Part shown: piece after piece, positions 51,701-58,933 of the stretch
Numbering within the stretch: the stretch's first letter is position 1
How the letters are laid out: each line of letters starts with the position of its first letter
DNA from: a virus
DNA: 63,198 nucleotides
Reading direction: 5' to 3' (one strand)
Virus record (IMG/VR): IMGVR_UViG_3300037485_001078
Coordinates: 1-63,198 of that record
The notes under the pieces: model-generated
Database searches by the model: none
Told to the model about the DNA's origin: nothing
What the model saw: only the letters and a program-made list of their open reading frames with translations
Position numbers and translations under genes: made by a program

Positions 51701-54419
51701 ACTCGCCAAGCTCGCCAACGGCGACGTGCAGTCCATCACCGAAAAGCTCTCCACGGGCCGACTCTTCGAGCTCGCGCACAAAGCTACTGGCACTCCGATC
51801 CTGAACCGCGTAGATGCCCTCTCAGCCGTCCGTAGGAACATCAACAGCCGCAAGGACGCACTGACTCAGAGCAGCATGGCATCACCGATGGCCGACGACA
51901 TCGTCCGCACTCCTGTCAATCGTCAGGCCGCTCAGGGGTTGGCATTTAAGCCATCAGAAAGGTACACAACCGTCGAGGTGGCTCCCGACCCAGAAGACAA
52001 GAAAGCGGTTGAGGCTTGGAATTCTTTCAACGAGGCAAGCAAAAAGATAGTAACCGAAAAGGTAGCCAACGATATGCTCCCTAAGATTGCGTCTGACATG
52101 GGTCTACCTGAGCCAATAATCACGCACATCATTGGAGGTTTCCTGAAAGAGACCAATCCTAGCGTGCTGGTAGAATTTCCATCAGATATTCCCTACGAAA
52201 AGCAAATGGAGTTCGCCAAGGTGGCTGGTCACTTGCTCAAGCAGCAGGCGGTCATCACATTTGACGAAGCAAACAAGACTGATGATCAAGCGTTCTTTGT
52301 CGGACTCACTCCATCACGTGAACTTTCGTACGAGGAAACGTCTGAGCTGTACAAAAAAATCAACGATCAAATGGAAGAAGCCGCAGGCTTCACGGGTAAG
52401 ACGGATCAGCTTGTCTTCGGTAATTTCAGCGAAATGTCAAACGAAGATTTCTACACTAAATTGAAATCTGTTGTGGACGAAGTGGGAACTGGCGTTGATT
52501 ATGGCATCAACACCGTACAACACGAATTCCGATCGAACTACATCGAGACGGGATCACCAGACACACTCAACGAAACACAATATGGGAAAGGTAACACACA
52601 GGAAGGCGGAACCGGGGGAGACTCTATTCGGGGGGCTCAAGGGCGTTTTGATGCCCTTCAAACCGCTACAAACGAAGCCGTCCGAGGAGCCATCGAATCC
52701 GAACGAGCCAGTGCCGCAGGAGAAACCACAGGAGTAACCGCCACTCCACAGGCATCGGTAATGCCTCAGTCCGCTCTCAACGTCCTGCACGCCGATAGCG
52801 CCGACCTACCAAAGCCTGAGAAGAAGATCACGAATGCTCGTGTCGCGGTAAACATCGCAGACATTGCAGAGAAGTACTGGGGCGGAAAGATCACGAGTGA
52901 GACTATCACTCCTGAGCAGGAGCAGCAGCTTATCGACAACGGAGCCGAGGAGGCTATCGCTGCGCTTACCGCTAGTGGTAGGAACGCAGGTAACTGGTAC
53001 TTTACCGCAATTAAAGCCGCCATTGCGGTAGTTGGGGTTATCCACAAACAGCTCTCTTCATTGGTCGAAGCAAACAAGATTCCTTATTTTGCTAAGGAAT
53101 CAAACCCAGTAGAAGCAGCTCAGTTCATCCTGAGATTGCCACTTGCGATCACATCGCAGAACATGACCGTTCCTTTGAACGCTCGTTTCTCCGAGGAGCA
53201 GTACAATCACTACGTCAAGAATGGCGAGTTCGATCCATCCAAGCAGTATGGTGAGAAGGCGAAGAGCATCAGCGGCAACCTAAAGCTAGCCAATACCATG
53301 ATTAAGAACCATGGCGGAATCCTGCAGCTCCAAGAGTTTGTTAAGCAGGAATTCACCGTCAGGGATCTTGAGAAGGTCGCCAGCAAGATTGCAGGACAGA
53401 AAGTCACTATCTCAGGACGCAAGGACGACATCGTCAATGGAGCCGCTATCTTCGGCCCTAAGATTGGCCAAGGATTCCTGCAAAATCTCATGGGCAAGTT
53501 CGATCCAGTAACGATCGATCTCTGGATGCGTCGGACGTGGGGTAGGTGGACAGGAGATGTCGTAGGTGACGGCGTCACTGGCACACGACTAGCACGCTTA
53601 ATCGATGAATCTCGCAACTCAGGAAGGAAGTTGCCCCCATCGCTGAAAAACCTTCGTACTGTAGACCGCAGCCTTGACGTCAAGAAAAGCGGAGAGCCTA
53701 CAAAGCCAGTACGTACCATATCGGAAAACGTCGAGGAGAGGTTAGAAAACGATCCTCAGTTCAGGAAAGACGTTGAGACACTCGCCAAGGAGTGGAACCG
53801 CGAGTTCCAGAAGTATTATGACTTCATGGGAGCTCCTATCTCTCCAGCTACCGCCCAAGGAATCAGGGATCTCATCGCCAACCAAGCTCCAGAAGCAGAT
53901 ATCACGAAGGCGTACAACAAGTTGATTCGCAGCCAGAGCAAGATCCGCGAGGATCTCGATGAGGCGTACAAGCAGCTTTCTCCAGCTCAGAAACGTACTG
54001 CAGAAGGCAAGAATATCCCCAAGGATACTTGGATCGCCGAGCAGCACGCAAAGAACGGACGCACCGAGGTTCTAACCAACCCCGAAAAGAACAAGCTGAA
54101 GCCCCAGTGGGCCAACGCAGCGAAGTCAATCGTAGCCGAGCTGAATCCTATCGACATCCCCACCGATCAAGACCGCGTAGTCATTACGCGCATCGTGAAT
54201 GGCATCCGCAAGAAACTTGAGGACAAAGGGTACACGGTCACCAACGCCGATATCCAAGCCATTTTGTGGTATCCAGAAAAAGATCTCTGGGCTAAGTTGA
54301 GGGGAGAGGAAGAATCAAACCTGAACACATCTTATGACGACGAATTCATCAAAATCGCAGAGCAACGCGGACTTGGAGCAGAAGCCAAAGCAATTGCAAA
54401 ACCAATCCGAGGCTATTGA
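45786..54419 (+). CDS. Giant polyvalent internal virion protein (2877 aa)
   Basis: A 2877-residue multidomain protein. Three N-terminal repeats SYLSKLEEEY, GYLAKLESEY, SYLEGLDQKY (residues 2-58). ATLNHELLAHALRNFKE (about 823) is an HExxxH-like zincin site. VHVSDMHPGNAYV then VNVFDPNLHL (about 1618-1640) resembles the catalytic loop of kinase-like polyvalent domains. ESFGVNSLKEIAEHYGFPVP (about 1712) is SAP-like. WYFTAIKAAIAVVGVIH then LWMRRTWGRWTGD (about 2400-2590) matches a conserved phage polyvalent region. Such proteins are carried in the virion and ejected with the DNA. Individual activities are inferred. Confidence 0.75.
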   Translation: MSYLSKLEEEYSQQTQKEGVAAQPTESAEPPKPEGYLAKLESEYKSAPTEKPKSYLEGLDQKYDVNPDSLRGRKERGEPLSEDQERVIFDADRARSAGEQAAATGKGVFTSLSELVPQAFEGTKKIIGASKDLTKQIGLKYLDVNPIVPEIAVDYIAGNTAEDRQTNLEKAAKKEQEVVRSAASGAVQAGEEVINEAARGAFFGTPLTDLIQEYPAGKLAFEAMKAGGPVAFATEALGQKIFGAPLVDVQPITKDESFQRSRNRESMRQQEQQEYKDLPERTTAALVKLAESSAGSALGKSLGVPSNEQFQKDLVQELKDRAIVPDKDIAMIGNMLSPLDPTFVLAGPLARASSKAFDLASGAGLRALTKPTIAGMNPLEATGRVIRFGGEGTQKAARKFSDFLTGSEDSFIGKLADPIVAVTRRPGMIVEGAGRALRDIGRQIDDVGVRSRTGIIERAGQDARSGDFMRTVFGPGTEKAQAKALKAAEKVAGEGGEASLPASAFVSKRQKAARTADWVFRQAEAIARYGTSGAAIGTALGLPDIENAEQLGQMATTGAMVGAIGGMRLGEKGAKLIDPRVSLKGKIDAILADDPVSRRADEDADIERFRNTAAPDIISKADEFGNINSVLQSFDGHLQNLAIQRDQAIARGEADVAAGMELEIKKTAASKDAVAKMTPDAMKEYQRRVDLTLADSLDLAKTTGEAVGLNNVEIKLLSPVEMLGHLRDKWGSTLTNAEYVLQSLAGNNDLSDADQQKLNQATETVNQFNAMYQTAMAQRGYAMSENTYSDSPMHLRPANLKTPSVVVNSELVKSQLGNNLYATLNHELLAHALRNFKEVKAMMGPLEEYLFGKKVQNADGSITEISKGIYDDAAIDRMGDYYAELLGGDKWKAGFSTEQQYRSYIKEEILAEAAGLSSNTANLRADLDSPGQAFVDWAATSNKNTFIGKIRDALGLKGVLLDDAGRISDILGETISPEVLALTRQYQRQLRDYNGSLSQVTSATGPEVTISAVELLSSKILQNKYRGLDIWQKEQVLTIKDDEGNVVNEIVVPQSASLNALVGQYRLEDGMLVDENGNKMQIAPEIAAANLPNNTNISVDQRIARNPDGSPKILSNREIQARARKRGEVLKNAIEGAMEDGSTNRVRPVGENEYAGILSPTQLQAILALPNDIVAPELKRKIAAFNETALRKDGTRMIVEYQAAMKGGKYKALAPKIRDVVPFGFRITKDGNFLATTISVSRIFDKINDWAKPNRNRLNLWNGDTNALWEDILHVLTNHQKGERGEVGLDVDPDMAMLKKDRINDIFNLFDKATESKNPDRSVSKTRKGQDSIDRVIMGMRMDRVNDFQISNAQKIPVDYGKIKENYMPNVPVDVVQNNVAEEGRLGYKESPTIKYREPKYETTNPPRLGYIDPRTTEEGQRVLREDPTLARAFAALEGASEAGGDQRPTSGSSVIPAETEALREFAKNSGTMESPEVVQKFTDDWNAENRTAGTEHQVLLGNGDRVEKRFTATYNDTWKNYLNRILLHNILFRDSAIRLEGFQEVPEITQDRNGQEWSPGFYAKISQPYARGKHVDLIKDLKPYMESLGFVSNGPMNYYHPEYGVHVSDMHPGNAYVETDAQGNKHVNVFDPNLHLTGEKEGDAKERARVEAKLATQRPVEEVGFSWPQEVDAAIGRMKSVVENPQNMPTEVKPEAPLPVNLYEAGTSLESFGVNSLKEIAEHYGFPVPDKAKRGEIIDLVENRSSEVQFKPATIRREVGKNEDFLGMSDEKDAQEALDVSKRPKFGLARDLEQGYPVALRIDIPAFNRTGNYVVTVHEKGTPSKVGEVIGYDNVARVDNPTFMSNETGAEKISKGESKKFPIATVAGEFNPSREIPADINDWTPVGFDPKEHSYFYDKATDELVLGGDEAVSVGNTVFVKNPVYGDKGMARFMPAAKGDSPQSSLSKDERDAAVKFLERGTLSMAEVHDSLAKLANGDVQSITEKLSTGRLFELAHKATGTPILNRVDALSAVRRNINSRKDALTQSSMASPMADDIVRTPVNRQAAQGLAFKPSERYTTVEVAPDPEDKKAVEAWNSFNEASKKIVTEKVANDMLPKIASDMGLPEPIITHIIGGFLKETNPSVLVEFPSDIPYEKQMEFAKVAGHLLKQQAVITFDEANKTDDQAFFVGLTPSRELSYEETSELYKKINDQMEEAAGFTGKTDQLVFGNFSEMSNEDFYTKLKSVVDEVGTGVDYGINTVQHEFRSNYIETGSPDTLNETQYGKGNTQEGGTGGDSIRGAQGRFDALQTATNEAVRGAIESERASAAGETTGVTATPQASVMPQSALNVLHADSADLPKPEKKITNARVAVNIADIAEKYWGGKITSETITPEQEQQLIDNGAEEAIAALTASGRNAGNWYFTAIKAAIAVVGVIHKQLSSLVEANKIPYFAKESNPVEAAQFILRLPLAITSQNMTVPLNARFSEEQYNHYVKNGEFDPSKQYGEKAKSISGNLKLANTMIKNHGGILQLQEFVKQEFTVRDLEKVASKIAGQKVTISGRKDDIVNGAAIFGPKIGQGFLQNLMGKFDPVTIDLWMRRTWGRWTGDVVGDGVTGTRLARLIDESRNSGRKLPPSLKNLRTVDRSLDVKKSGEPTKPVRTISENVEERLENDPQFRKDVETLAKEWNREFQKYYDFMGAPISPATAQGIRDLIANQAPEADITKAYNKLIRSQSKIREDLDEAYKQLSPAQKRTAEGKNIPKDTWIAEQHAKNGRTEVLTNPEKNKLKPQWANAAKSIVAELNPIDIPTDQDRVVITRIVNGIRKKLEDKGYTVTNADIQAILWYPEKDLWAKLRGEEESNLNTSYDDEFIKIAEQRGLGAEAKAIAKPIRGY

Positions 54420-54441
54420 GCCCCATGAGCTCACCGAAAAT

Positions 54442-54531
54442 ATGTCAGAGGAGCAGATTGCAGAATTCGCTCAAGCCCTAACCGAGCTGATCAATTCCAA
54501 GAAGGATACAAACCAACCAACCACTCTTTAA
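54442..54531 (+). CDS. Short acidic peptide (29 aa)
   Basis: MSEEQIAEFAQALTELINSK then KDTNQPTTL, in a frame different from the giant gene. An ATG at 54334 in the same frame would add 36 residues but overlap the giant by 86 bp; 54442 is preferred. The peptide is a single amphipathic helix. Confidence 0.4.
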   Translation: MSEEQIAEFAQALTELINSKKDTNQPTTL

Positions 54532-54533
54532 CC

Positions 54534-54677
54534 ATGCCCCTTAAACAATGCGCCTCCCAGAATTGCTTTGAACGCAATATTGCCTCAGAAGTCCGTTCTG
54601 GCACTCCTGTAAAACAAGCTGTTGCCATCGCTTATAGCGTCAAACGTAGGGCTCAAGCAAAAGCCAAGAAAAAATAG
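54534..54677 (+). CDS. Small conserved basic phage protein (47 aa)
   Basis: MPLKQCASQNCFERNIASEV then RSGTPVKQAVAIAYSVKRRA and a Lys-rich tail. The pattern 'N-I-x-x-E-x-x-x-G-x-P-x-KQAVAIA' is widespread in short phage proteins of unknown function. Starts two bases after the preceding stop, in an ACCATGC context. Confidence 0.7.
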   Translation: MPLKQCASQNCFERNIASEVRSGTPVKQAVAIAYSVKRRAQAKAKKK

Positions 54678-54687
54678 TCGCGTCTAA

Positions 54688-55314
54688 ATGCGAATAGAAA
54701 TCAAGGCAGTTGATCCGATCGCGCTGCGCGAAAAATCTGTCTGGCTGAAGGACGGCTCGCTACAAGTTCTCGTCCCAGATTATGGGAACAACAACAACGG
54801 GTCTTTTTTAGTTGCACTACGTGAATTGGTAGAAGCGTGGCAGTGTCGTAAGTTGCACATCCCCAATGGAGCGGTTAAGCACAAACAAGAGATCGTTGCG
54901 GCTGAGATTGAGAGGCACGTTGCGAACGCACTTGAAATTGATTGGCAGCAGCACGAGAAGTGGGTCGAGAATTCGTACGACGAAGTTGCTCGTAATAGTA
55001 CGATAGAAGCTCCAAGAATTTTACTTCACGGCCCACGTGCTTGGGCCGAACTTCACCTCTTTGCACTGCGTCATGAAGCAACGCGTCATGGCGTCAGTGC
55101 TGCAAGTTGGTTTGCGGATTGGGTCGCGGATCTTCCCTTCGATGGTTGTCCATGCAAGGGGCACCTGCACGAATTTTTAGCGTGCAATCCTCCCGACTGG
55201 GACAAGTTTTTTTCGTGGTCAGTCAACCTGCACAACGCGGTGAATGCGCGTATCGGAAAACTCACGATTGGCCTTGATCAGGCGCGTGAGCTTTGGTCTT
55301 CGAGGTTGTTCTAG
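54688..55314 (+). CDS. Protein with Erv1/Alr-like C-terminal domain (208 aa)
   Basis: The C-terminal 60 residues read FDGCPCKGHLHEFLACNPPD then KFFSWSVNLHNAVNARIGK. C-x-C followed by W-x-x-x-LHN-x-VN-x-x-(L/I)GK is the signature of the Erv1/Alr sulfhydryl-oxidase helix bundle and of a related phage family. The N-terminal 120 residues are unassigned. A true oxidase would need the C-x-x-C active site; here the spacing is C-x-C, so activity is uncertain. It is followed by a terminator-like hairpin. Confidence 0.68.
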   Translation: MRIEIKAVDPIALREKSVWLKDGSLQVLVPDYGNNNNGSFLVALRELVEAWQCRKLHIPNGAVKHKQEIVAAEIERHVANALEIDWQQHEKWVENSYDEVARNSTIEAPRILLHGPRAWAELHLFALRHEATRHGVSAASWFADWVADLPFDGCPCKGHLHEFLACNPPDWDKFFSWSVNLHNAVNARIGKLTIGLDQARELWSSRLF

Positions 55315-55332
55315 CTCCTAGAGCTAGTGTTT
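55312..55332 (+). terminator. Short hairpin overlapping a stop codon
   Basis: TAGCTC (55312-55317, including the TAG stop) pairs with GAGCTA (55321-55326), loop CTA, then GTGTTT. It is small and directly precedes the second promoter module, like the terminator at 7963 before copy 1. Confidence 0.5.
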
Positions 55333-55390
55333 ATGCGGGTCAAAATAATTAAAACTTTTTATTGCTAACCGAAGCGGAATAGGCAATACT
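55329..55390 (+). promoter_or_regulatory. Promoter-like module, copy 2
   Basis: GTTTATGCGGGTC, AAAATAATTAAAACTTTTT and TTGCTAACCGAAGCGGAAT repeat the module at 8003 with a few substitutions and without its 10-bp insertion. TTGCTA would be the -35 region, with an A/T-rich -10 region around GCAATACT. It leads into an A/C-rich leader with AAAGGA before the ATG at 55430. Confidence 0.6.
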
Positions 55391-55429
55391 CACTCCAGTC
55401 AGTAACAACCAACCAAAGGAACCACTACA

Positions 55430-55858
55430 ATGAGCAGATCAGTATCCACACCAAATAACGCAATCGTCCGAGTTTTCATCGACGTATCCGACATCGAAGA
55501 TTCTTGGGAGTTTGACAACTGGATCGAAAGAATCCAAGAACTTGTCACCAACGTATTCCCAGAATTCAAGACATGCAGCTATTTCTGCAACCGCGAAGAC
55601 CACGTTATTCTTGAGTGCGACGCTGCAAGCGTGACTGTCTCCGAGTACAGCGGACTCGCTGCAGTTTGCCTCACTCAGAACAGCGAGTACAACGCGCAGC
55701 CCCTAGTCATTGCGGATCGTTTCAGAAAGCTAATCGAGCAGGAGCACCCATACAGCCTGCTACGCAAGCTCGGCACGTTCAGTAATGGCGAGGCGATCTT
55801 CGAGCTTGCAAATAAGCCGGGGTCTTGCGTCAGCAGCAAAGAAGGACAGCTCTGGTAA
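55430..55858 (+). CDS. Hypothetical phage protein (142 aa)
   Basis: First gene behind promoter copy 2. The 142-residue acidic protein has IVRVFIDVSDIEDSWEFDNW, then HVILECDAASVTVSEYSGLA and PLVIADRFRKLIEQEHPYSL. No known motif. AAAGGA lies about 11 bases before ATG. Position suggests an early gene. Confidence 0.7.
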   Translation: MSRSVSTPNNAIVRVFIDVSDIEDSWEFDNWIERIQELVTNVFPEFKTCSYFCNREDHVILECDAASVTVSEYSGLAAVCLTQNSEYNAQPLVIADRFRKLIEQEHPYSLLRKLGTFSNGEAIFELANKPGSCVSSKEGQLW

Positions 55859-55892
55859 AAACTCAACAATCCACCAACCACCAACTAATACA

Positions 55893-56396
55893 ATGAACGA
55901 CATCATCATCCCAGCAGCCTTCTACGACCGCGCTCTTGAGCGCAATGTTCCAGTGCCAGTCGAGCAGGAGATCCGCTCCAAGGGGCGCGGCAAGCAGTAC
56001 GTTATCGACAAGGATGACGCCAGCCTCGCCAGCCTCATCGAGTACGCCGACACCTGCCTCATCAGCGATCCCAAGACCGCTGCAGCAGCCAACTCCACGT
56101 TGCTCTCCCTCCGCAAGCAGGGAATCAAGCTGAACCTCAACAACACGCTGCGCATCAGCTCCGCCAAGCCAGTCACCCGCCGCACCGCAGCCAAGGCCAC
56201 GGGGCGCGACTACAACCGGGAGCTGATCGTCACGATCACGCCTCGCGGTGATCTCATCCTCCGCCCAGTCGGACGCCGTCAGGCCGAGCAGGTCGCTCTC
56301 TCCGACGTCTACGCTTGGGTGCAGCGCAACCGCTGTCTCAGGATCGCCCGCGACAAGGCCGCGCTCAAAGCCTCCAAGCGGAAGAGCCGCCGATAA
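55893..56396 (+). CDS. Conserved phage hypothetical (167 aa)
   Basis: Starts MNDIIIPAAFYDRALERNVP and contains GKQYVIDKDDASLASLIEYA, matching the layout of an uncharacterised phage family ('IPxxFYxDH...P...YxVxxDDPxLxELLxDAxFYA'). The C-terminal third is Arg/Lys-rich. Codon usage is markedly GC-rich relative to neighbours. Leader A/C-rich, no Shine-Dalgarno. Confidence 0.7.
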   Translation: MNDIIIPAAFYDRALERNVPVPVEQEIRSKGRGKQYVIDKDDASLASLIEYADTCLISDPKTAAAANSTLLSLRKQGIKLNLNNTLRISSAKPVTRRTAAKATGRDYNRELIVTITPRGDLILRPVGRRQAEQVALSDVYAWVQRNRCLRIARDKAALKASKRKSRR

Positions 56397-56450
56397 CAAT
56401 CACCCGCCCCGACGTTCCACCCGGAGGGGCACCATCAACGCACCACTACA

Positions 56451-56678
56451 ATGAACAGCAAACGCCGCACAGAAATCGCTGCAGCCATCAGCACGCTCGA
56501 AGATCTCATCTCCCGCATCGAAGACATCCAGAGCGAAGAGCAGGACGCCTACGACAACCTCCCAGAGGGGCTGCAGAGCAGCGAGCGCGGGGAGCAGTCC
56601 TCCGCAGCAGCCGACTCACTATCAAACGCAGCCAGCGAGCTGGAGTCAGCTCTCTCATCGCTGCAGGACATCGAATAA
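56451..56678 (+). CDS. Coiled-coil small protein (75 aa)
   Basis: Begins MNSKRRTEIAAAISTLEDLI. An almost entirely helical, acidic protein (RIEDIQSEEQDAYDNLPEGL and AASELESALSSLQDIE). Preceded by an A/C-rich leader (ACCACTACAATG). No function recognised. The third promoter module follows its stop. Confidence 0.65.
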   Translation: MNSKRRTEIAAAISTLEDLISRIEDIQSEEQDAYDNLPEGLQSSERGEQSSAAADSLSNAASELESALSSLQDIE

Positions 56679-56686
56679 TCACGGGG

Positions 56687-56735
56687 CTTAAAAATAATCA
56701 TTTACAACCTAAGCGGATTAGATAGTATCTCTCTC
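56687..56735 (+). promoter_or_regulatory. Promoter-like module, copy 3
   Basis: TTAAAAATAATCATTTACAA and CCTAAGCGGATTAG followed by TAGTATC match the 8003 and 55329 modules in the core. TTTACA (-35) and TAGTAT (-10) are separated by 16 bp. The GCGGGTC part is reduced to GGGGC. Confidence 0.58.
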
Positions 56736-56770
56736 GTCAGTAAACACCAAACCAACAAACACACATCACC

Positions 56771-56920
56771 ATGCACAGCCTACAAGTCATCATCTACAGC
56801 AACACCAACGCCGAGCGTAAAGCCCGCGCCAAAGCCATCGCCTACCGCGCAGAGCAGGCGCAGCGCAAGATCGCAGAGCGCTTCGCCATCTCACGCGGAA
56901 TCCCCATCAACCATCGCTAG
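56771..56920 (+). CDS. Small basic protein (49 aa)
   Basis: ATG 56771 encodes MHSLQVIIYSNTNAERKARA then KAIAYRAEQAQRKIAERFAI and a short basic end. A helical Arg/Ala-rich peptide, the first gene after promoter copy 3, with the A/C-rich ATCACCATG leader. Function unknown. Confidence 0.6.
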   Translation: MHSLQVIIYSNTNAERKARAKAIAYRAEQAQRKIAERFAISRGIPINHR

Positions 56921-56960
56921 TCAACCCATCAGTCAACACAACCAACAACCCACTACCAAC

Positions 56961-57782
56961 GTGAACAACACCAACACACTCCGCCCCCAGTTCGACACCG
57001 CAACCCGCTACGTCGATACCACCACCGAGAAGTTCGCCCCGATCCGCACTGCGGACGCGGTGGACGCGCTCCTCGACAACGGCTGGCAGATCCAGACCGC
57101 GAGCGTCGCCAAGACGCGCACGCTGGCTCGTCAACCATTCGCACGCCACGCGGCCACGCTCTCGTTCCCAGACGACCAGTCCTCCGCTGAGTTCCGCCCG
57201 CAGATCCTGATCGTCAACAGCAACGACGGCGGCTCAGCGTTCAAGCTCTTCGCGGGCATCTACCGCTTCGTTTGCGCCAACGGCATCGTTGTCGGTTCGA
57301 CCTTCGAGGGCATCTCGATCCGCCACATCGGCGACGTCGATACCATCAAGGCTCGCATCGTCGATGGCGCTGACCGCATCCGCCGTGGGGCTCCCGTACT
57401 GGGAACCTTGGCCGAGCAGTTCCGCAACACCGAGCTGAACCCCAGCCAGATCCTGCAGTTCAACACGATCGCCGCTGGCCTTCGGTTCCCCAAGCTCGGA
57501 GACCGCGAGAAGCTCGCCAACCTCGCGCTGCAGTTCGACGTGGTTCGCCGCAGGGAAGACCAGAACAACGACCTCTGGTCAACCTTCAACCGCGTGCAGG
57601 AGACCGCCATTCGTGGAGGCATCCAGAACGGACGTCGCCGCGTTCGTGGCCTCTCCAGCATCGGTCGCAACGTCTCGCTCAACCGCTCCCTCTGGGATCT
57701 CGCGGTGGACACCCGTGAGGGACGTCTCGACGAGCGCTTCGACGCCTTCCAGAGCAGCATTCAGGACGCCGTCCTCGTCTAA
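56961..57782 (+). CDS. DUF932-type protein (phage/plasmid-like)
   Basis: GTG start. A 273-residue protein with QILIVNSNDGGSAFKLFAGI, then FVCANGIVVGSTF and IRHIGDVDTI, the core pattern of the DUF932 family found in phages and plasmids. Its biochemical role is not established. A UUCG-capped terminator follows. The A/C-rich leader has no Shine-Dalgarno. Confidence 0.82.
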   Translation: MNNTNTLRPQFDTATRYVDTTTEKFAPIRTADAVDALLDNGWQIQTASVAKTRTLARQPFARHAATLSFPDDQSSAEFRPQILIVNSNDGGSAFKLFAGIYRFVCANGIVVGSTFEGISIRHIGDVDTIKARIVDGADRIRRGAPVLGTLAEQFRNTELNPSQILQFNTIAAGLRFPKLGDREKLANLALQFDVVRRREDQNNDLWSTFNRVQETAIRGGIQNGRRRVRGLSSIGRNVSLNRSLWDLAVDTREGRLDERFDAFQSSIQDAVLV

Positions 57783-57787
57783 GTTAA

Positions 57788-57827
57788 TCGGGGGGCTCCC
57801 TTCGGGGAGCCTCCACAACTTTTTATT
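57788..57827 (+). terminator. UUCG-tetraloop intrinsic terminator
   Basis: GGGGGCTCCC pairs with GGGAGCCTCC around a TTCG loop (about 57790-57813), followed by ACAACTTTTTATT. TTCG loops make very stable RNA hairpins. It ends the DUF932 transcript, although the next gene starts 4 bp later. Confidence 0.8.
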
Positions 57828-57830
57828 CCA

Positions 57831-58130
57831 ATGAGCGACGAATTTATACAAGCCATCAACGACGCGATCGAAGAGATCACGGGCGGGACGGCTATCAATT
57901 TCCCAGAAACAGTGGATCAGAACGACCCCGCGACAAGGCGTCAGATCGCAGAGCTAATCTGCAGCAATCCTGAGCGGTACAAGGTGTGCTGCGGCTGCGA
58001 AGCGGTCATCCGAGAGCCAGCCCCAGTCTGTCCTCAGTGCAGCGCGTATCGGTTCGAGACCGACGCCAGCGTCATCAGGGAGCAGGCACTTCTCTTGGCA
58101 GATCGTTTGCCAACAACTTGGTTAAATTAA
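57831..58130 (+). CDS. Zinc-ribbon protein (99 aa)
   Basis: The middle shows YKVCCGCEAVIREPAPVCPQ followed by CSAYRF, two C-x-x-C pairs of a rubredoxin-like zinc ribbon. The N-terminus (QAINDAIEEITGGTAINFPE) is acidic and helical. Stop overlaps the next start (TAATG). Function unknown; may bind nucleic acid or a host protein. Confidence 0.65.
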   Translation: MSDEFIQAINDAIEEITGGTAINFPETVDQNDPATRRQIAELICSNPERYKVCCGCEAVIREPAPVCPQCSAYRFETDASVIREQALLLADRLPTTWLN

Positions 58131-58312
58131 TGAACTGGATCATCAGAAAACCAATTTGGGGATCTTTAGAAGATCCAGTACTCGATCCATTGAAAATTGA
58201 CTTGGGTCTGGGGCTGCATAACGGAGCCTTAATTCTAGTTACTGGAAACAGGGATACGGAGTCGATAGACTGCTGGGCCACAACAAACAAACAAACACAT
58301 CACCATGAGTAA
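58130..58312 (+). CDS. Hypothetical protein (60 aa)
   Basis: MNWIIRKPIWGSLEDPVLDP then LKIDLGLGLHNGALILVTGN. Coupled to the previous gene by TAATG and overlaps the next gene start by 8 bp. Small mixed alpha/beta composition. No family recognised. Confidence 0.5.
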   Translation: MNWIIRKPIWGSLEDPVLDPLKIDLGLGLHNGALILVTGNRDTESIDCWATTNKQTHHHE

Positions 58313-58577
58313 TCGAGTTGACGAAATTTTAAAGGAGCTTGGTCTCCCCATAAACAAAGCGTACCGACCGCCTGAGCCTGAGCGCGAGAAGCGCGAACGC
58401 GGCCCCTGCGGCAAGGTAGCGTTTTCATCGGAGGGATCCGCCAAGAAAGGAGCTCGATCGCTGCTGCGTAGTGGCAGGACAAATACTTCTTTCCTGCGGA
58501 CGTACTTCTGCGATACATGCAAGGCTTGGCACATGTCTTCGAGCTACTTCGGAGAGTTTGCCAAACCAACAAAATGA
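58305..58577 (+). CDS. Small zinc-ribbon-like protein (90 aa)
   Basis: Contains RGPCGKVAFSSEGSAKKGAR and YFCDTCKAWHMSS, the 'Y-x-C-x-x-C-x-x-WH' pattern of many short phage proteins, with an N-terminal acidic helix. The Cys pair plus Cys/His could bind zinc. The stop overlaps the next ATG. Confidence 0.65.
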   Translation: MSNRVDEILKELGLPINKAYRPPEPEREKRERGPCGKVAFSSEGSAKKGARSLLRSGRTNTSFLRTYFCDTCKAWHMSSSYFGEFAKPTK

Positions 58578-58933
58578 TTATGATCACACCATCGCAGCAG
58601 GATAAGATCGACGAGATCTTGGACGAGTTTGACTTCCCCCGCGTTCACATGGTCATGGAGCACCTCGAATGGAAGTGGTCTACAATAGCTGGGGTTCCAT
58701 CGATAGGAGACCTACGCAGGGCCGCTAGGAACCACCTAAACGCGCTTGCACTGCGTCGCGCTACGTCTGGGCCATGGGAGCACAATACCATGACTGGCGG
58801 GCTTTCTGCGAGCCGCTGGGGCAATACTGACGAGTTCGGGCCATGGGAAAACTTTGGTTTGGAGTTCGTGCTGGAGCACTGGAGGACTGAGGAGCCAGAG
58901 GGAAAGCAGAACGATTTCAGTAGGAAGGAATGA
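58574..58933 (+). CDS. Hypothetical protein (119 aa)
   Basis: MIMITPSQQDKIDEILDEFD begins an acidic helical N-terminus. The middle has DLRRAARNHLNALALRRATS and a Trp-rich end. Coupled on both sides by ATGA overlaps, in a tight operon of small genes. No function recognised. Confidence 0.62.
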   Translation: MIMITPSQQDKIDEILDEFDFPRVHMVMEHLEWKWSTIAGVPSIGDLRRAARNHLNALALRRATSGPWEHNTMTGGLSASRWGNTDEFGPWENFGLEFVLEHWRTEEPEGKQNDFSRKE

